DNA of 64,000 nt from Oceanospirillaceae bacterium. GTDB taxonomy: Bacteria > Pseudomonadota > Gammaproteobacteria > Pseudomonadales > Balneatricaceae. The notes beneath the pieces were generated by a model. The model worked only from the letters and a program-made list of their open reading frames with translations, made no database searches and was not told the DNA's origin. This document shows positions 8,917 to 17,967 of this stretch, piece after piece. How positions within the stretch are numbered: the first letter of the stretch is position 1; each line of letters opens with the position of its first letter. The translations under genes were made by a program, and so were the position numbers. The stretch is taken from assembly GCA_018647765.1 (NCBI GenBank), contig JABGSN010000059.1, forward strand, positions 42,485-106,484, written 5' to 3'.

Positions 8917-9657
8917 TTAAGGGCACCAGTGGATGTTGAGGGGTTGTTGAATAAAGTTGTAGATGGGCGTTTTATTGCCATCTTGTAGGGCAGTGGCTTG
9001 TTGCAATACCCGCAGCTTTGCTGCGCCTTCGATATGTAAATGGATATGTTGGGCCTGCATCAGTGCGTGGGCGGATAAACTCATGCGTTGAATTGGGTCT
9101 GCCGGCGCTTGGGTGGCGATACATAAATCCTGGGTGGACAATGCTTGAGGAAGGGCCGGGCATAAAGGGAATAATGAGGCGGTATGGCCATCGTCACCCA
9201 TGCCCAGTACGAGTACGTCAAGGGGCCAATGCATGTGTTGGAGTTGTTGCTGGCATTGGGCTTGCCCTAATTCGGCGCTGCCTGCTTGATTATATAGCGG
9301 GTAGAAAGTCGCCGCTTCTGCATTGTTTTTTAACAGCCAGGTTTTTACCAAGGCTGCATTACTGGCGCTGTGTTGCTCGTCTACCCAGCGTTCATCGGCC
9401 AGAGTCACGTCTACTCGGTGCCAGTCCAGTGTTTGCTGGCTGAGTTGTTGGAGCATTGCCGTGGGTGTGCGGCCGCCAGAAACTGCTAGGCTGGCTCTGG
9501 GTTGGGATGCAAGGGCGTTTCGCAGCTGTGCCGCCACGCACAAGGCCAAAGAAGCTGCAAGTTGATCATGGTTGCCGGCGGTTAGCCAATGATTGTGTGA
9601 GGCCAAGGTGGTGGGTTTAGGCTGTGTCATTGCAGTGCTCATACCAATTATGGCCAT
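8917..9657 (-). CDS. pgl: 6-phosphogluconolactonase
   Basis: A 246-residue (longest start) DevB/SOL-type lactonase that hydrolyses 6-phosphogluconolactone to 6-phosphogluconate. LAVSGGRTP (phosphate loop, about 58-66), VTLADERWV (about 84-92) and LGMGDDGHTASLFP (about 151-164) are the family signatures. The frame overlaps the 3' end of zwf by 41 bp from the first ATG. ATGs at 9642 and 9630 are also possible, and the last fits best with a conserved start but has no strong ribosome site. It is the middle gene of zwf-pgl-eda, the classical arrangement next to hexR. Confidence 0.92.
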   Translation of the reverse strand: MAIIGMSTAMTQPKPTTLASHNHWLTAGNHDQLAASLALCVAAQLRNALASQPRASLAVSGGRTPTAMLQQLSQQTLDWHRVDVTLADERWVDEQHSASNAALVKTWLLKNNAEAATFYPLYNQAGSAELGQAQCQQQLQHMHWPLDVLVLGMGDDGHTASLFPLCPALPQALSTQDLCIATQAPADPIQRMSLSAHALMQAQHIHLHIEGAAKLRVLQQATALQDGNKTPIYNFIQQPLNIHWCP

Positions 9658-11137
9658 AGGCTTCGATCATGTCGCATGCCCGTGTTGGGCCGTTGCTGCC
9701 AGCGGCGTAGGGATCTAAGGTTACACCTTGTGCTTGCCATACCTGCCTGATTTGATCACACCATTGCCATGCTAATTCTACTTCGTCGCGCCGTACGAAA
9801 AGGCTTTGATTGCCTTTTAAGGCTTCAAGCAATAGGCGTTCGTAAGCATCTGGGATGCGCGCCTGTGATTGGGTTTGGGCAAAGTCCAAATGTAATGGAT
9901 CGCGCCGTAATTGCATGCTTTTGTCGATACCTTGTTCTTTTGTAAGCACTTGTAGAGAAATGCTTTCGTAGGGCTGTAAGCGAATCACCAGTTTGTTTTG
10001 AGCAATAGCAGCTTGTTGTTGGTCAAAGATAAAGTGGCTGTTTGGTTTGTAGTGGATGATGATCTCGGTGACTTTTTCGGCCATCCGTTTGCCGGTGCGT
10101 AGGTAAAACGGGGTGCCGGTCCAGCGCCAATTGGCAATTTCTGCCCGTAGGGCGATAAAGGTTTCGGTGTTGCTGCTGGTGTTGGCATCGGCTTCATTAA
10201 GATAGCCTGGCGCAGCTTGGTTTTGATGTTGGCCATCGGCATATTGGCCGAGCACAAGGTGTTTGTCGACTTGGTTTTGCGGTAGGGGTTTTAGAGCCCG
10301 TAATACTTTTACCTTTTCGTCACGAATGCTATTGGCGTTGAGTTGTGATGGTGGGTCCATAGCCACCATGCATAGCAATTGTAATAGGTGGTTTTGCACC
10401 ATATCGCGCATTTGTCCGGCTTGGTCGAAGTACCCCCAGCGGCCTTCGATGCCAACGTCTTCGGCAACACTAATTTCAACATAAGCAATGTGCTTATGAT
10501 TCCACTGGCTTTCAAATAGTGGGTTAGCAAAACGCAAGGCGATGAGGTTTTGAACGGTTTCTTTGCCTAAATAATGGTCGATACGAAAGATTTGTTGCTC
10601 ATCAAAGTATTGGCCGAGCTTGTCATTGATAACAACCGACGAGGCAAGGTTATGGCCGATTGGTTTTTCCACCACCATGCGGCACTGATCGGTGATGGCG
10701 CCAGCGCTATGGAGGTGGTCGCATATTTGCCCGTACAGACTGGGCGGTGTGGCCAAATAGAAACTTATTTGGGGATGCCATGTGGCTAGTTTTTGGGCTA
10801 ACGCTTGATAGTCTTGTGCTTGGGTAAGGTCAACCTGACAGTAGCTCAGCCGTTGTAAAAACCGGCTTACGGTGGCGTGATCTAATTGATCTTCACTCAC
10901 ATATTGGGTTAACGTTTGTGCAATACGTTGCCGTAGTTCTGGGTCGTCTAACGCGGTGCGGGCCACTGCCATAATGCTAAGTTCGTCGCTCAGTAGTTTG
11001 GCGGCTTCTAGCTGATATAGGGCTGGCATTAGCTTACGTAGTGACAAATCACCTAGAGCACCAAATAGAACTAAGCTGTGGCTTAAGGTATGCTTGCTTA
11101 ACGTTTGGTGATGCGTTGTGGATTGGGTGCCTGACAT
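9617..11137 (-). CDS. zwf: Glucose-6-phosphate 1-dehydrogenase
   Basis: A 506-residue NAD(P)-dependent enzyme that oxidises glucose-6-phosphate to 6-phosphogluconolactone. The N-terminal Rossmann loop is GALGDLSLRKL (residues 26-36). The active-site signature RIDHYLGKE is near residue 195, followed by RFANPLFESQWN. The first ~18 residues are a Ser/Thr/His-rich extension, so a later start cannot be excluded, although no better codon with a ribosome site is visible. It is the first gene of zwf-pgl-eda, divergent from hexR across a 125-bp gap that contains several dyads. Confidence 0.96.
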   Translation of the reverse strand: MSGTQSTTHHQTLSKHTLSHSLVLFGALGDLSLRKLMPALYQLEAAKLLSDELSIMAVARTALDDPELRQRIAQTLTQYVSEDQLDHATVSRFLQRLSYCQVDLTQAQDYQALAQKLATWHPQISFYLATPPSLYGQICDHLHSAGAITDQCRMVVEKPIGHNLASSVVINDKLGQYFDEQQIFRIDHYLGKETVQNLIALRFANPLFESQWNHKHIAYVEISVAEDVGIEGRWGYFDQAGQMRDMVQNHLLQLLCMVAMDPPSQLNANSIRDEKVKVLRALKPLPQNQVDKHLVLGQYADGQHQNQAAPGYLNEADANTSSNTETFIALRAEIANWRWTGTPFYLRTGKRMAEKVTEIIIHYKPNSHFIFDQQQAAIAQNKLVIRLQPYESISLQVLTKEQGIDKSMQLRRDPLHLDFAQTQSQARIPDAYERLLLEALKGNQSLFVRRDEVELAWQWCDQIRQVWQAQGVTLDPYAAGSNGPTRACDMIEAYGHNWYEHCNDTA

Positions 11138-11165
11138 GGAAAACCTAGTTCGTCTCTGCTTAAGA

Positions 11166-11228
11166 GGTAATAATACCTTTAAAACTACACAAAAGTCACC
11201 AATAATGACAAAATATTGGTAATATTAC
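11166..11228. promoter_or_regulatory. Nested dyads in the zwf/hexR intergenic region
   Basis: Three symmetric elements lie between the divergent zwf and hexR genes: AGGTA-N4-TACCT (11165-11178), ACCAATA-N9-TATTGGT (11198-11220) and a perfect GTAATATTAC (11219-11228). On the minus strand the last reads TGTAATATTACC. It contains both half-sites of the HexR consensus as I recall it (TGTAAT-N3-ATTACA), but without the three-base spacer. The placement fits autoregulation by HexR, but which dyad is used is not decided by the sequence. Confidence 0.45.
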
Positions 11229-11262
11229 ATATATTATGCAACTTTATTAAAGAATCCTATCT

Positions 11263-12132
11263 ATGACGTCTAATAATAACTTGCTTCAGCAGCTGGTGCA
11301 GCAGCAAGATCAGCTTAACCGTTCGGAACGTAAAGTGGCGCAGGTGATTGTGGCCGACCCGCGGGCGGCTACGCGTATGAGTATAGCGGCCTTGGCAGGT
11401 TTGGCGCAGGTGAGTGAACCAACGGTTAACCGTATGTGCCGTAGCTTTGGGCTTAAAGGCTACCCAGATTTTAAGTTAGAACTGGCACAAAGTATGGCCA
11501 GTGGCACGCCTTATGTGAGCCAGAGTGTGGGCCAAAATGATACCGCGTCGCAATACACTGATAAGATATTCACCAGCACCATTGCCAGCTTAGATGCTGC
11601 CAGGCAGCAAGTGGACAGTAATGTGGTGCAGCGTGCCGTTGATTACTTAAGTCAGGCTCAGCAAATTTGTTTTTGTGGTATGGGTGCGTCTGGTGCTGTA
11701 GCTCAAGATGCACTGCACAAATTCTTTCGTTTTAATATTCCGGTGGTGGCGCATAACGATTCGTTGATGATGCGCATGATGGCATCGGCCTGTAAGCGTG
11801 GCGATGTGTTAGTGCTCTTGTCGTTTACCGGCCGTACTAAAGAGATGGTAGAAGTGGCCCGTATTGGCCGTGCAGCGGGAGCAGTAGTGGTGGCTATTAC
11901 AGCCGTTGATTCACCATTGGCGCAAGAGGCCACGCTAGTGTTAGGTGTTGATGCGCCAGAAGACACTGATGTGTATATGCCGATGCAATCGCGCTTGATT
12001 CAACTTACCTTATTGGATGTGCTGGCCACTGGCGTTATCTTACGCCGCGGCGAAGATTTCCATCATCATTTAAAAACCATTAAACAGAGCCTTAAGGGTA
12101 CGCGCGTAGCGCTAGCAGAGGACGAAGTATGA
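11263..12132 (+). CDS. hexR: HexR, RpiR-family transcriptional regulator
   Basis: A 289-residue RpiR-family regulator. The N-terminal HTH covers about residues 30-75, with SEPTVNRMCRSFGLKGYPDFK as the recognition segment. A SIS sugar-phosphate-binding domain covers about 130-255; SFTGRTKEM near 187-195 is the SIS phosphate loop. HexR in Pseudomonas and Shewanella senses KDPG and represses zwf, eda and related genes. The divergent position next to zwf-pgl-eda supports that identity over NagR or MurR-type relatives. Its stop overlaps the next small lipoprotein gene by 4 bp (ATGA). It may also regulate the nag genes in this window, but their repeated motif is not a HexR-type site. Confidence 0.88.
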   Translation: MTSNNNLLQQLVQQQDQLNRSERKVAQVIVADPRAATRMSIAALAGLAQVSEPTVNRMCRSFGLKGYPDFKLELAQSMASGTPYVSQSVGQNDTASQYTDKIFTSTIASLDAARQQVDSNVVQRAVDYLSQAQQICFCGMGASGAVAQDALHKFFRFNIPVVAHNDSLMMRMMASACKRGDVLVLLSFTGRTKEMVEVARIGRAAGAVVVAITAVDSPLAQEATLVLGVDAPEDTDVYMPMQSRLIQLTLLDVLATGVILRRGEDFHHHLKTIKQSLKGTRVALAEDEV

Positions 12133-12317
12133 ATGTTACACGATGGATTGTAGTTATGGTGTTGGCCATAAGCGTAAGCGGCTGTGTGTTAACCAAAGTG
12201 GTCACAGTGCCCATGAGGGTGGTGGGTGCCGTGGTGTCGGTAGTTCCCGTGGTGGGCGATGCCTTAGATGAGAGTATTGAAACAGTGGCTGACGCGGTGG
12301 ATGATATTCCGCTATAA
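12129..12317 (+). CDS. Small lipoprotein (DUF6726-like)
   Basis: A 62-residue peptide with a signal sequence ending in a lipobox (SVSGC, Cys at residue 19). The mature part is a hydrophobic Val-rich stretch (VVSVVPVVGDAL) followed by an acidic tail. It resembles the short family I recall as DUF6726; that name is from memory. It is translationally coupled to hexR (ATGA overlap) and is followed at once by a hairpin terminator, so it is the last gene of the hexR unit. Function unknown; presumably an outer- or inner-membrane lipoprotein. Confidence 0.65.
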   Translation: MNVTRWIVVMVLAISVSGCVLTKVVTVPMRVVGAVVSVVPVVGDALDESIETVADAVDDIPL

Positions 12318-12350
12318 AAAAACCGCAGCTAGCTTGGCTAGTGCGGTTTT
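12318..12350 (+). terminator. Rho-independent terminator after hexR unit
   Basis: AAAACCGC pairs with GCGGTTTT around an inner GCTAGC/GGCTAG stem, flanked by A and T runs. It lies directly after the lipoprotein stop codon and may serve the convergent DUF3461 gene as well. Confidence 0.8.
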
Positions 12351-12373
12351 AGTGCGGCTTAGGTTAGAGAGGC

Positions 12374-12757
12374 TTATAGCTGCTCTAACTTGGCGCGAAT
12401 TTCAGCTAACTTTTCAGTCATGATGCGCTCTAAGTGCACAAGATCTTGCTCAATAGTTTCTTTGCTATCGGTGACTTTCTTGTCTTCTTGAGCTAGCTTG
12501 TTGAGCTCAGTGAGTGCGCGTAACAAGAAAGGAGAAATTTCGCTCACTTCTTGCCACTGTTGGCGGCCAGAATCAACCATGACAGTGCGTGTAGCACGAC
12601 CAAAGCGGAACTTTTTGCTGCGTGGTAAGAAAGAGCCTTTTTCGCGCTTGTAGTAGATTTTGAGGATGTCAAAATCGCCTTCTTGGCGCAGGGTGTATTT
12701 GTTGATAGCTTCGAAGCTAGTGATACCCATTTCAGTAAGGGTTGGATGCTGAGACAT
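12374..12757 (-). CDS. DUF3461 family protein
   Basis: A 127-residue cytoplasmic protein beginning MSQHPTLTEMGI, matching the DUF3461 family of gammaproteobacteria. The middle carries a basic segment (KFRFGRATR near 48-56), and the C-terminal third is a predicted coiled coil rich in Glu, Lys and Leu. I chose the ATG at 12757: GGAGA lies 6 nt upstream of it, whereas the earlier ATG at 12763 abuts the ribosome site. Function is unknown. It faces the hexR unit across a shared terminator and is divergent from parC. Confidence 0.8.
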   Translation of the reverse strand: MSQHPTLTEMGITSFEAINKYTLRQEGDFDILKIYYKREKGSFLPRSKKFRFGRATRTVMVDSGRQQWQEVSEISPFLLRALTELNKLAQEDKKVTDSKETIEQDLVHLERIMTEKLAEIRAKLEQL

Positions 12758-13121
12758 AGTCATTCTCCGAGAGAAGTTAAAATTAATTTTTACTATGAAA
12801 ATCAATGACTCAACAAATTATTGTAAGGTAGGCTCTGGCGGCCCTGCCTTGCTGGTCTGATGGTTTGCGCAGTGACGAAAGTTGGAACAGCGCGGTCCAT
12901 CATGGGTGCGGTTTTCAGTGGTTAAATTGTAACTTATTTTTGGTTAAAAAGTAACCACAAGCGCTGCCTTATGTCCGGCATTGATACGATAGGTCGCATT
13001 CACTCAACAAATATTCATCGTCTGCTCACCTGGGCTTTTTTTACGGTATACTCAAGGCTAATTTGTTGCATGAGCAGGGCCTGTTTTGCCGCCCGTAAGC
13101 TCAATAAGGATTTGTCTGTTT
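12758..13121. promoter_or_regulatory. Gene-free region between DUF3461 and parC with tandem GTTA-N5-TAAC sites
   Basis: This 364-bp gap holds no convincing gene. Two copies of GGTTA-N5-TAAC lie at 12920-12933 and 12942-12955; the second is a full TGGTTA-N5-TAACCA dyad (12941-12957). They are 22 bp apart, two helical turns, as expected of cooperative operators. A TATACT box at 13047-13052 is a possible -10 for parC, but no good -35 is visible at the right distance. Confidence 0.45.
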
Positions 13122-15410
13122 ATGTCTGGTGTCATCCCCATCGATGAAGGCGTTGAGCGTCTCCCCCTCAAAGAATATACCGAAAAAGCCTATTTAGATT
13201 ATTCCATGTACGTGATTTTGGACCGTGCCTTGCCCCACATTGGTGACGGTCTTAAACCCGTGCAGCGGCGTATTGTATATGCCATGTCTGAATTGGGTTT
13301 AAAGACCACGTCTAAGTACAAAAAGTCGGCGCGTACCATTGGTGACGTGTTGGGTAAGTTTCACCCCCATGGCGACAGTGCGTGTTATGAGGCCATGGTA
13401 CATATGGCCCAAACCTTCTCTTACCGCTATACCTTGGTGGATGGTCAAGGCAACTGGGGTTCCGCCGATGACCCAAAATCCTTCGCCGCCATGCGTTATA
13501 CCGAAGCCAAGCTCACCGCTTATGCCGACGTATTATTAGGCGAACTAGGCCAAGGTACGGTGGATTGGGGTAATAACTTTGACGGTACTCTACAAGAGCC
13601 GCTGGTGCTGCCATCACGGGTACCTAACGTACTGCTTAACGGCGCCACCGGTATTGCGGTGGGTATGGCTACCGATATTCCGCCTCATAACTTGCGTGAA
13701 GTGGTGTCTGCCTGTATTCATTTGTTAGACAACCCGTCGGCCACTACCGAAGATTTGCTGCAGTTTGTGCAGGGCCCAGACATGCCCACCACAGCGGAAA
13801 TTATTAGCCCACAGAGTGATATGTTGCAGATGTATCAAACCGGCCGTGGCAGCATTCGTATGCGTGCTGTGGTTGATCATGAAGATGGCGACATTGTTAT
13901 TAGTGCCTTACCCTATCAGGTATCTGGCGCTCGAATTTTAGAACAAATTGCGGCCCAAATGCAGGCGAAAAAGTTGCCTATGGTGGCCGATTTACGGGAC
14001 GAATCGGATCACGAAAAACCCACTCGTTTAGTGATTGTGCCGCGTTCCAACCGTATCGATACCGAACAACTAATGCACCATTTGTTTGCCACTACGGATT
14101 TAGAACGTACCTACCGCGTTAACCTCAACCTCATTGGGGTGGACGGTAAACCACAAGTTAAAGGCCTCAGTCATATTCTTAAAGAATGGCTGGCATTCCG
14201 TATGGACACAGTCACCCGACGCCTGCAATACCGTCTAGACAAAGTATTAGAGCGCTTACACCTGTTAGAAGGTTTGTTGATTGCCTACCTTAATATCGAT
14301 GAAATTATCGCTATTATTCGTGAACAAGACAAACCCAAACCGGTGCTGATGCAGCGGTTTGCGCTGTCCGACCGCCAAGCCGATGCCATTTTAGATCTAA
14401 AGTTACGCCACTTGGCCAAGCTTGAAGAGCATAAAATTGCAGCCGAGCAAGCAGAGTTGGCGGAAGAGCGAGATAAATTAGAACTGTTGTTAGGCTCTAA
14501 GGCCCGTCTAAAAACCCTTATTAAGCGCGAATTGACCACCGATGCCGAAGCCTTTGGCGACGACCGTCGTTCGCCGATTGTTGTGCGCCAAGAAGCCAAA
14601 GCCTTGTCTGAGCGTGATTTACTCACCTCAGAGCCAGTGACGGTTGTCTTATCGAAGCAGGGCTGGGTGCGTGGCGCTAAGGGCCACGACATCGATCCAG
14701 AAAACATGAGCTATAAGTCGGGTGATGATTTCTTGCTCATGGTGCTGGGCCGCAGCAACCAAAGTGTCGCTTTCCTTGATGAAGGTGGCCGAACTTATTC
14801 CTTAGAAGCCCATACCTTGCCGTCTGCGCGAGGCCAGGGCGAACCCTTGAGCGGGCGCTTTAATGCGCCCAGTGGCGTGCAGTTTGCAGCGGCAGTGTGT
14901 GCCAAGCCTGATCAACTGTTATTGATGAGTACCGATGCAGGTTATGGTTTCATTACTACTTTTGAAGATCTGCTAAGCAAAAACAAGGCCGGCAAGGCCG
15001 CTATGTCGGTGCCTAAAGGTGCTAAGGTCATTGCGCCCCAGCACATTACCCAGTTAGAGGATACATGGTTGGTGGCCGTGAGCAATGAGGGCCGTATGTT
15101 GGTCTTCCCATTGCAAGATTTGCCTCAGTTAGCACGTGGTAAAGGTAATAAAATTATTAGCATTTCGTCAGCCCGCGTGGCGAGCCGTGAGGAGTTCATG
15201 GTGTCTTGCGTCTTGGTGACCGAAGCGAATGAATTGTTAGTTCACTCTGGCAAGCGTTACCTACGCTTAAAGGCTTCGGACCTGGTGCATTATCGAGGTG
15301 AGCGGGGCCGTAGAGGCAACAAGTTGCCCCGTGGATTCCAAAAGGTAGATAGTCTAGAAGTGGCAGGGGCAGTGCTAAATGCAGCCGAGGAGCCCACGCC
15401 AGACGCTTAA
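13122..15410 (+). CDS. parC: DNA topoisomerase IV subunit A
   Basis: A 762-residue type IIA topoisomerase subunit that decatenates sister chromosomes together with ParE. The active-site tyrosine is Y126 in AAMRYTE. The quinolone region reads [10 protein letters not shown], with S86 and E90 matching the susceptible E. coli residues S80 and E84. The long coiled-coil arm ([17 protein letters not shown]) is followed by a C-terminal beta-pinwheel that is shorter than in GyrA. I chose the ATG at 13122 because TAAGGA precedes it and [10 protein letters not shown] is a normal start; the TTG at 13086 adds 12 odd residues. parE is not adjacent, unlike in many relatives. The stop overlaps the convergent gene by 4 bp. 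Confidence 0.96.
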   Translation: MSGVIPIDEGVERLPLKEYTEKAYLDYSMYVILDRALPHIGDGLKPVQRRIVYAMSELGLKTTSKYKKSARTIGDVLGKFHPHGDSACYEAMVHMAQTFSYRYTLVDGQGNWGSADDPKSFAAMRYTEAKLTAYADVLLGELGQGTVDWGNNFDGTLQEPLVLPSRVPNVLLNGATGIAVGMATDIPPHNLREVVSACIHLLDNPSATTEDLLQFVQGPDMPTTAEIISPQSDMLQMYQTGRGSIRMRAVVDHEDGDIVISALPYQVSGARILEQIAAQMQAKKLPMVADLRDESDHEKPTRLVIVPRSNRIDTEQLMHHLFATTDLERTYRVNLNLIGVDGKPQVKGLSHILKEWLAFRMDTVTRRLQYRLDKVLERLHLLEGLLIAYLNIDEIIAIIREQDKPKPVLMQRFALSDRQADAILDLKLRHLAKLEEHKIAAEQAELAEERDKLELLLGSKARLKTLIKRELTTDAEAFGDDRRSPIVVRQEAKALSERDLLTSEPVTVVLSKQGWVRGAKGHDIDPENMSYKSGDDFLLMVLGRSNQSVAFLDEGGRTYSLEAHTLPSARGQGEPLSGRFNAPSGVQFAAAVCAKPDQLLLMSTDAGYGFITTFEDLLSKNKAGKAAMSVPKGAKVIAPQHITQLEDTWLVAVSNEGRMLVFPLQDLPQLARGKGNKIISISSARVASREEFMVSCVLVTEANELLVHSGKRYLRLKASDLVHYRGERGRRGNKLPRGFQKVDSLEVAGAVLNAAEEPTPDA

Positions 15411-16987
15411 AGCGTTTGGCTAAAGTGGGTGATCTGCATATCCAATAAGTCTTGGTAGTCGCTGCTTAAGCGGCTTAAACTAAAGGCGCCGCTGGCTAAA
15501 GCCACACAGTTGTCGGCTTGTAATACCCGCTGTTGCAACTCTGGGTGATACGCCACGTGACGGCTTATTACCATGTGATTTTGTCTTTCTCGGCGCGACA
15601 GTTGCGCCGCTTGCTCGGTAAGCGGGCTGATATCATCTAAGGTACCGGTATGCACAACAATCTGAATGTTTAAGCTCGATTTGTTGTTGCTAGCCCGTTG
15701 TTCATTAAACGCCTTGTACAAACCAAAGAAAAACTGTGCCGCACACAGGGCGTTAACGCAGTGCGTCATGTGTTCGTGGGGTTTGTCGAAGGTCACCAAC
15801 ACGTCGTGGTTGTCTTCCGTTTCTATGGTGCCACCGTAGATGGCGCACACCTGATCCACCAAACGTTGGTAGGCTTTGAGCAACAGGTGTTTTTCTGCGG
15901 CTTCCATAGGGCCTTGGTCACGGGTGTTAACGTTAATGTAGAGCAAGCTCACCAGCGGCTCTTCTTCTGCAGTTACCAAGGGTGTAACGACAGGCGTGGC
16001 TGCGGGTTCATCTTCTAGCGCCACTGGCGTGGCTCGTAATGGCTCGGAATTGTGGCTTTGACGCAAGTCATCCATGGTGAAAATAGGTAGCTTGGATTCT
16101 GCGGCCGGTGGGCTCTCTTCTAGCTTGGGGGCAAACAAAGGGTCGCCTAAATCACCCAGAGTGGGTTCACCAGAGAGCTCTCTAGCTAAGTCATGGAGCT
16201 CATGGTTAAAGGCTTCTTGTTGCCCCGGCGCCTCTAACTCGGGTTGGTGGTCTTGTGTTTGGGGGGCAGTTAAGCCTTTGCCAGCGGGCATGTCGAGCTC
16301 GTATTGGTAATCCGTTTGCGCATGTAGCAAGCGCTCTTGGTTAATGGAGTTAAAACCCAAGTTAATAATGCCCCATTCATCGAGTCTAGAGTCATCTAGC
16401 GGTGGCGCTTTACCATATTCAAGCAGTTGATCCTGGGCTTCGTGCAGGCGGCGTAGCGGCTGTACGAGTTTGGCACCAAACCACCAACCGAGGATGATAC
16501 AGGCCAAAAATGTGAGACCTACCGTGGGCCATAGCAACAGGCTGAGTTGAGCCAAGCTTGGGTAAAGGTTTAAATCGGCTTGTCGTAAGTGCAAACTACC
16601 AATGGTGGCTTCGTTTAAACGTATGGGCAGCACCAGGTGGTCGGTATCATTTAAGTAGCCGGTTTTAGCCAGCATTCGATCTTCGGCGTCGTATACGGCC
16701 GCACCGATAATGGCACCTTGCTCGCGTAGTTCAGCCAAGGTCACATTAAGGCTAATGTAGTCTTGTTTTATGATCAGTGGCGCGCTTAAATTGGCTAACT
16801 GCTGTCCCATTTGTTGGGCAAAGAAGGCGTTTTGTTGGCCTGCGACTTGGTTGATGTGTTGGTAAGTCATCAGCCCCAATGATGCGCCCACGAGTATAAA
16901 TACGGCAATTAACAGGCACACTGTCTTCTGCACTAACGTTAGGCGAGATTGCATTAAGTGTCGAAACGAAAGAATTTTATTGGGCAT
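15407..16987 (-). CDS. AhpA/YtjB-like membrane protein with C-terminal cyclase-like domain
   Basis: A 526-residue inner-membrane protein. TM1 (about 20-42) and TM2 (about 148-172) flank a periplasmic region. A HAMP-like linker follows ([17 protein letters not shown]), then a long acidic, low-complexity stretch (about 215-345). The last ~170 residues begin [11 protein letters not shown] and resemble a degenerate class III nucleotide-cyclase fold ([18 protein letters not shown]). Catalytic metal Asp residues are not evident. A gene of this type is the usual divergent neighbour of serB (YtjB/Smp in E. coli, a longer form in Pseudomonas). Role unknown; sensor or scaffold is a guess. Confidence 0.75.
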   Translation of the reverse strand: MPNKILSFRHLMQSRLTLVQKTVCLLIAVFILVGASLGLMTYQHINQVAGQQNAFFAQQMGQQLANLSAPLIIKQDYISLNVTLAELREQGAIIGAAVYDAEDRMLAKTGYLNDTDHLVLPIRLNEATIGSLHLRQADLNLYPSLAQLSLLLWPTVGLTFLACIILGWWFGAKLVQPLRRLHEAQDQLLEYGKAPPLDDSRLDEWGIINLGFNSINQERLLHAQTDYQYELDMPAGKGLTAPQTQDHQPELEAPGQQEAFNHELHDLARELSGEPTLGDLGDPLFAPKLEESPPAAESKLPIFTMDDLRQSHNSEPLRATPVALEDEPAATPVVTPLVTAEEEPLVSLLYINVNTRDQGPMEAAEKHLLLKAYQRLVDQVCAIYGGTIETEDNHDVLVTFDKPHEHMTHCVNALCAAQFFFGLYKAFNEQRASNNKSSLNIQIVVHTGTLDDISPLTEQAAQLSRRERQNHMVISRHVAYHPELQQRVLQADNCVALASGAFSLSRLSSDYQDLLDMQITHFSQTL

Positions 16988-17082
16988 TGAGTGTGATTCG
17001 GTACGGTGTCAAACAAGAAAAAAGCAAGTCCATTCTAACCTACAAATGCTAAAATGCTAAGCCCGTCTTTGGAGTCAATACT

Positions 17083-17967
17083 ATGTTTCATCGTTTTACC
17101 CTGTTTCAACAACATGCGCTGCCAACGGTTGCCACCATCGATACCCTGTTGCGCCCGCAAGCGATTAATTTGACCCTGCGGGAGGTCGAAGACATGGGCC
17201 AGACCACAGTGCATCAATGGAGCTGGCAAAGCGAACACAGTGCTACTGATGTGCTAAGGCACAGCGTGAATAGCTTGTTAAACCCCATGCGCGAGCAAGG
17301 TGAGGTGGATTACACTTGGCAAACTTCAAACACGCCTATCGATCAGATTAAGTTGGCCGTGTTTGATATGGACTCCACCCTGATTCAGGCAGAAGTGATG
17401 GATGAGCTGGCCTATGTGGCGGGCATTGGCCCTAAAGTGGCGGCAATTACAGCCAGCGCCATGGCGGGGGAAATTGACTTTGAGCAGAGCTTTGAGCAAC
17501 GTTTGGCCTTGTTGGAAGGCTTTGATACCACCCAGTTAAATGCGATTTACGGCAAAATTGAACTGATGCCTGGTGCCGAAAAACTCATGCAACAACTACG
17601 AGCCAAAGGCATTTACTGCGCCATATTGTCGGGTGGCTTTAGCTACTTTGCCGACCGCTTAGCCCAACGGTTAGGCATGCAGCAGGCCTTTTCTAACCCG
17701 CTGGAACAGATTGATGGCCAGCTCACTGGCCAAATTAGCGTGCCCATTGTTGATGCTAACAAAAAGGTAGCCCTGCTAGAGCAGCTCAGAGCCGAGTTGG
17801 GTTTGTCTATTGATCAGTGCCTCGCCGTGGGAGATGGGGCTAATGATTTACCGATGCTCAATACAGCGGGTTTAGGTGTGGCTTTCCACGCTAAGCCGTT
17901 GGTGAAGCAGCAAGCGCCGCAACAAATCAGCCATTTTAGTTTAGACGTATTGAGCAGCCTCGTTTAA
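17083..17967 (+). CDS. serB: Phosphoserine phosphatase
   Basis: A 294-residue HAD-family enzyme that makes serine from O-phosphoserine. Motif I is VFDMDSTLI with nucleophile D95 and acid D97. The cap-domain substrate residues follow in EVMDELA (about 104-110), motif II is LSGGF (about 187) and motif IV is VGDGANDLPML (about 247-257). The N-terminal ~85 residues correspond to the regulatory ACT-like half found in gammaproteobacterial SerB. It is divergent from the AhpA/YtjB-like gene and overlaps the convergent epmB by 4 bp. Confidence 0.95.
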   Translation: MFHRFTLFQQHALPTVATIDTLLRPQAINLTLREVEDMGQTTVHQWSWQSEHSATDVLRHSVNSLLNPMREQGEVDYTWQTSNTPIDQIKLAVFDMDSTLIQAEVMDELAYVAGIGPKVAAITASAMAGEIDFEQSFEQRLALLEGFDTTQLNAIYGKIELMPGAEKLMQQLRAKGIYCAILSGGFSYFADRLAQRLGMQQAFSNPLEQIDGQLTGQISVPIVDANKKVALLEQLRAELGLSIDQCLAVGDGANDLPMLNTAGLGVAFHAKPLVKQQAPQQISHFSLDVLSSLV

